From NCBI GenBank assembly GCA_025769875.1, contig JAGFNK010000834.1, forward strand, positions 1 through 20,554: a stretch of DNA of 20,554 nucleotides, read 5' to 3'. Position numbers and translations under genes: made by a program. Shown in pieces: positions 19,981 to 20,554 of the stretch; positions within the stretch are counted from its first letter, which is position 1; every line of letters starts with the position of its first letter. Origin of the DNA: Russula earlei. Lineage: Eukaryota > Basidiomycota > Agaricomycetes > Russulales > Russulaceae. Below the pieces are notes generated by a model, which was given only the letters and a program-made list of their open reading frames with translations, was not told the origin of the DNA and ran no database searches.

Positions 19981-20554
19981 TGTTATGGCGTCGCGGCTGT
20001 AGGAGCGTTAGCTCAAGGTTCGATGGGGCCAAGTCCCTGTGATTTGGTCTGAGGATTCAGTGGGGCCGGCTCAAGGAGACTGGATCAAGGGTTTAGTGTC
20101 TCAAGGCTGGGTCAGATAATGACTCAGTCCACAGACAGAGTAGATCTCCTGGTTTCACAGAAGAGGAGGGCAATGAGAGAGAAGCAGAGGAGGAAGAGGA
20201 ACACAAGGGTTCCTTGAGGTGTGCTCAGGTCAAGCAGAGTATAGGCCAGCACAAGCAATGTTGTGATTGAGAGAGTATACAGGGCAAGGGATGCGACAGG
20301 AGATGGGACAAAGCTAAGCTTGGGACATTCCCCAGCTTCTACAGGTGCTTAAATACTGTATGTAGCAAGGCTGTACAGTACCATATACAGAACAATAGAT
20401 AAAAGATGAGCCAATAGCAAAAGGAACTCGAACAATAGGTGAAACATAATGGATGAAACAATAAGGGACCATCAACATCAAGGGATGAAATGGTAACCGA
20501 GGGGACAAGGGTGACAAGAGAGAACAATAATGGAAAGGGTTTGGAGACGAACCA
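19981..20554 (-). mobile_element. Possible LTR or solo LTR in minus orientation, right end uncertain
   Basis: On the minus strand the sequence contains a TATA-like TATTTAAG near 20350. It ends at 19981 in GCCGCGACGCCATAACA, a terminus of the TG..CA type. A TGTT..-type start on the same strand could be at 20526, giving about 546 bp, but the flanking 5 bp do not match. The element could also extend beyond the window. There is no primer-binding site I can recognise next to 19981. Confidence 0.35.

Noticed and set aside
19981..20526. Complete solo LTR with target duplication
   Set aside because: The ends fit TG..CA, but the 5 bp on either side differ (GTTAG against ATAAT), so only an uncertain LTR-like call is kept.
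1..20554. CRISPR array, bacterial operons or rRNA
   Set aside because: No regularly spaced repeats, no Shine-Dalgarno organised genes and no rRNA-like sequence were seen; the gene structure is eukaryotic throughout.

Overview
The window looks like nuclear DNA of a filamentous basidiomycete, probably an agaricomycete. Genes are cut by many short introns (about 50 to 130 bp, GT..AG) with consensus donors such as GTATGT, GTGAGT and GTACGT. Protein families and exon layouts fit that group. No bacterial operon structure is present. All gene models were spliced by hand from the sequence, by matching reading phase across each intron and the expected continuity of conserved domains. No transcript or database evidence was available.

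Layout. 1-1750 is AT-rich and gene-poor, with one decayed transposon-like zinc-finger fragment on the minus strand. 1750-2640 has a long poly-C tract and no gene. 2639-4919 (minus) is a seven-exon BTB/POZ protein. 5112-5202 (plus) is an intron-containing tRNA-Gln(CUG). 5939-7652 (plus) is a five-exon mannose-1-phosphate guanylyltransferase whose catalytic part resembles the actinobacterial ManC-like enzyme and which carries a coiled-coil N-terminal extension. 8165-9469 (plus) is a six-exon mitochondrial enoyl-CoA hydratase. 9470-11884 has no recognisable gene but holds one possible small coding locus and a CTAG-rich foldback sequence. 11885-13109 (plus) is a four-exon membrane-anchored DUF218-like protein. 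13915-16915 (minus) is a nine-exon RhoGAP with two WW domains and a MyTH4 domain. 17560-18180 may hold the remains of a further minus-strand gene. From about 18230 to the end the DNA becomes AT-rich, full of short perfect hairpins, small duplications and LTR-like pieces.

The genes are functionally unrelated housekeeping or regulatory genes: nucleotide-sugar synthesis, fatty-acid beta-oxidation, Rho signalling and a BTB adaptor. I see no gene cluster. The strongest points of interest are the bacterial-type guanylyltransferase with its fungal extension, the BTB domain split by a long insert, the homopolymer-filled introns of the DUF218 gene, and the hairpin-dense repeat zone at the right end.
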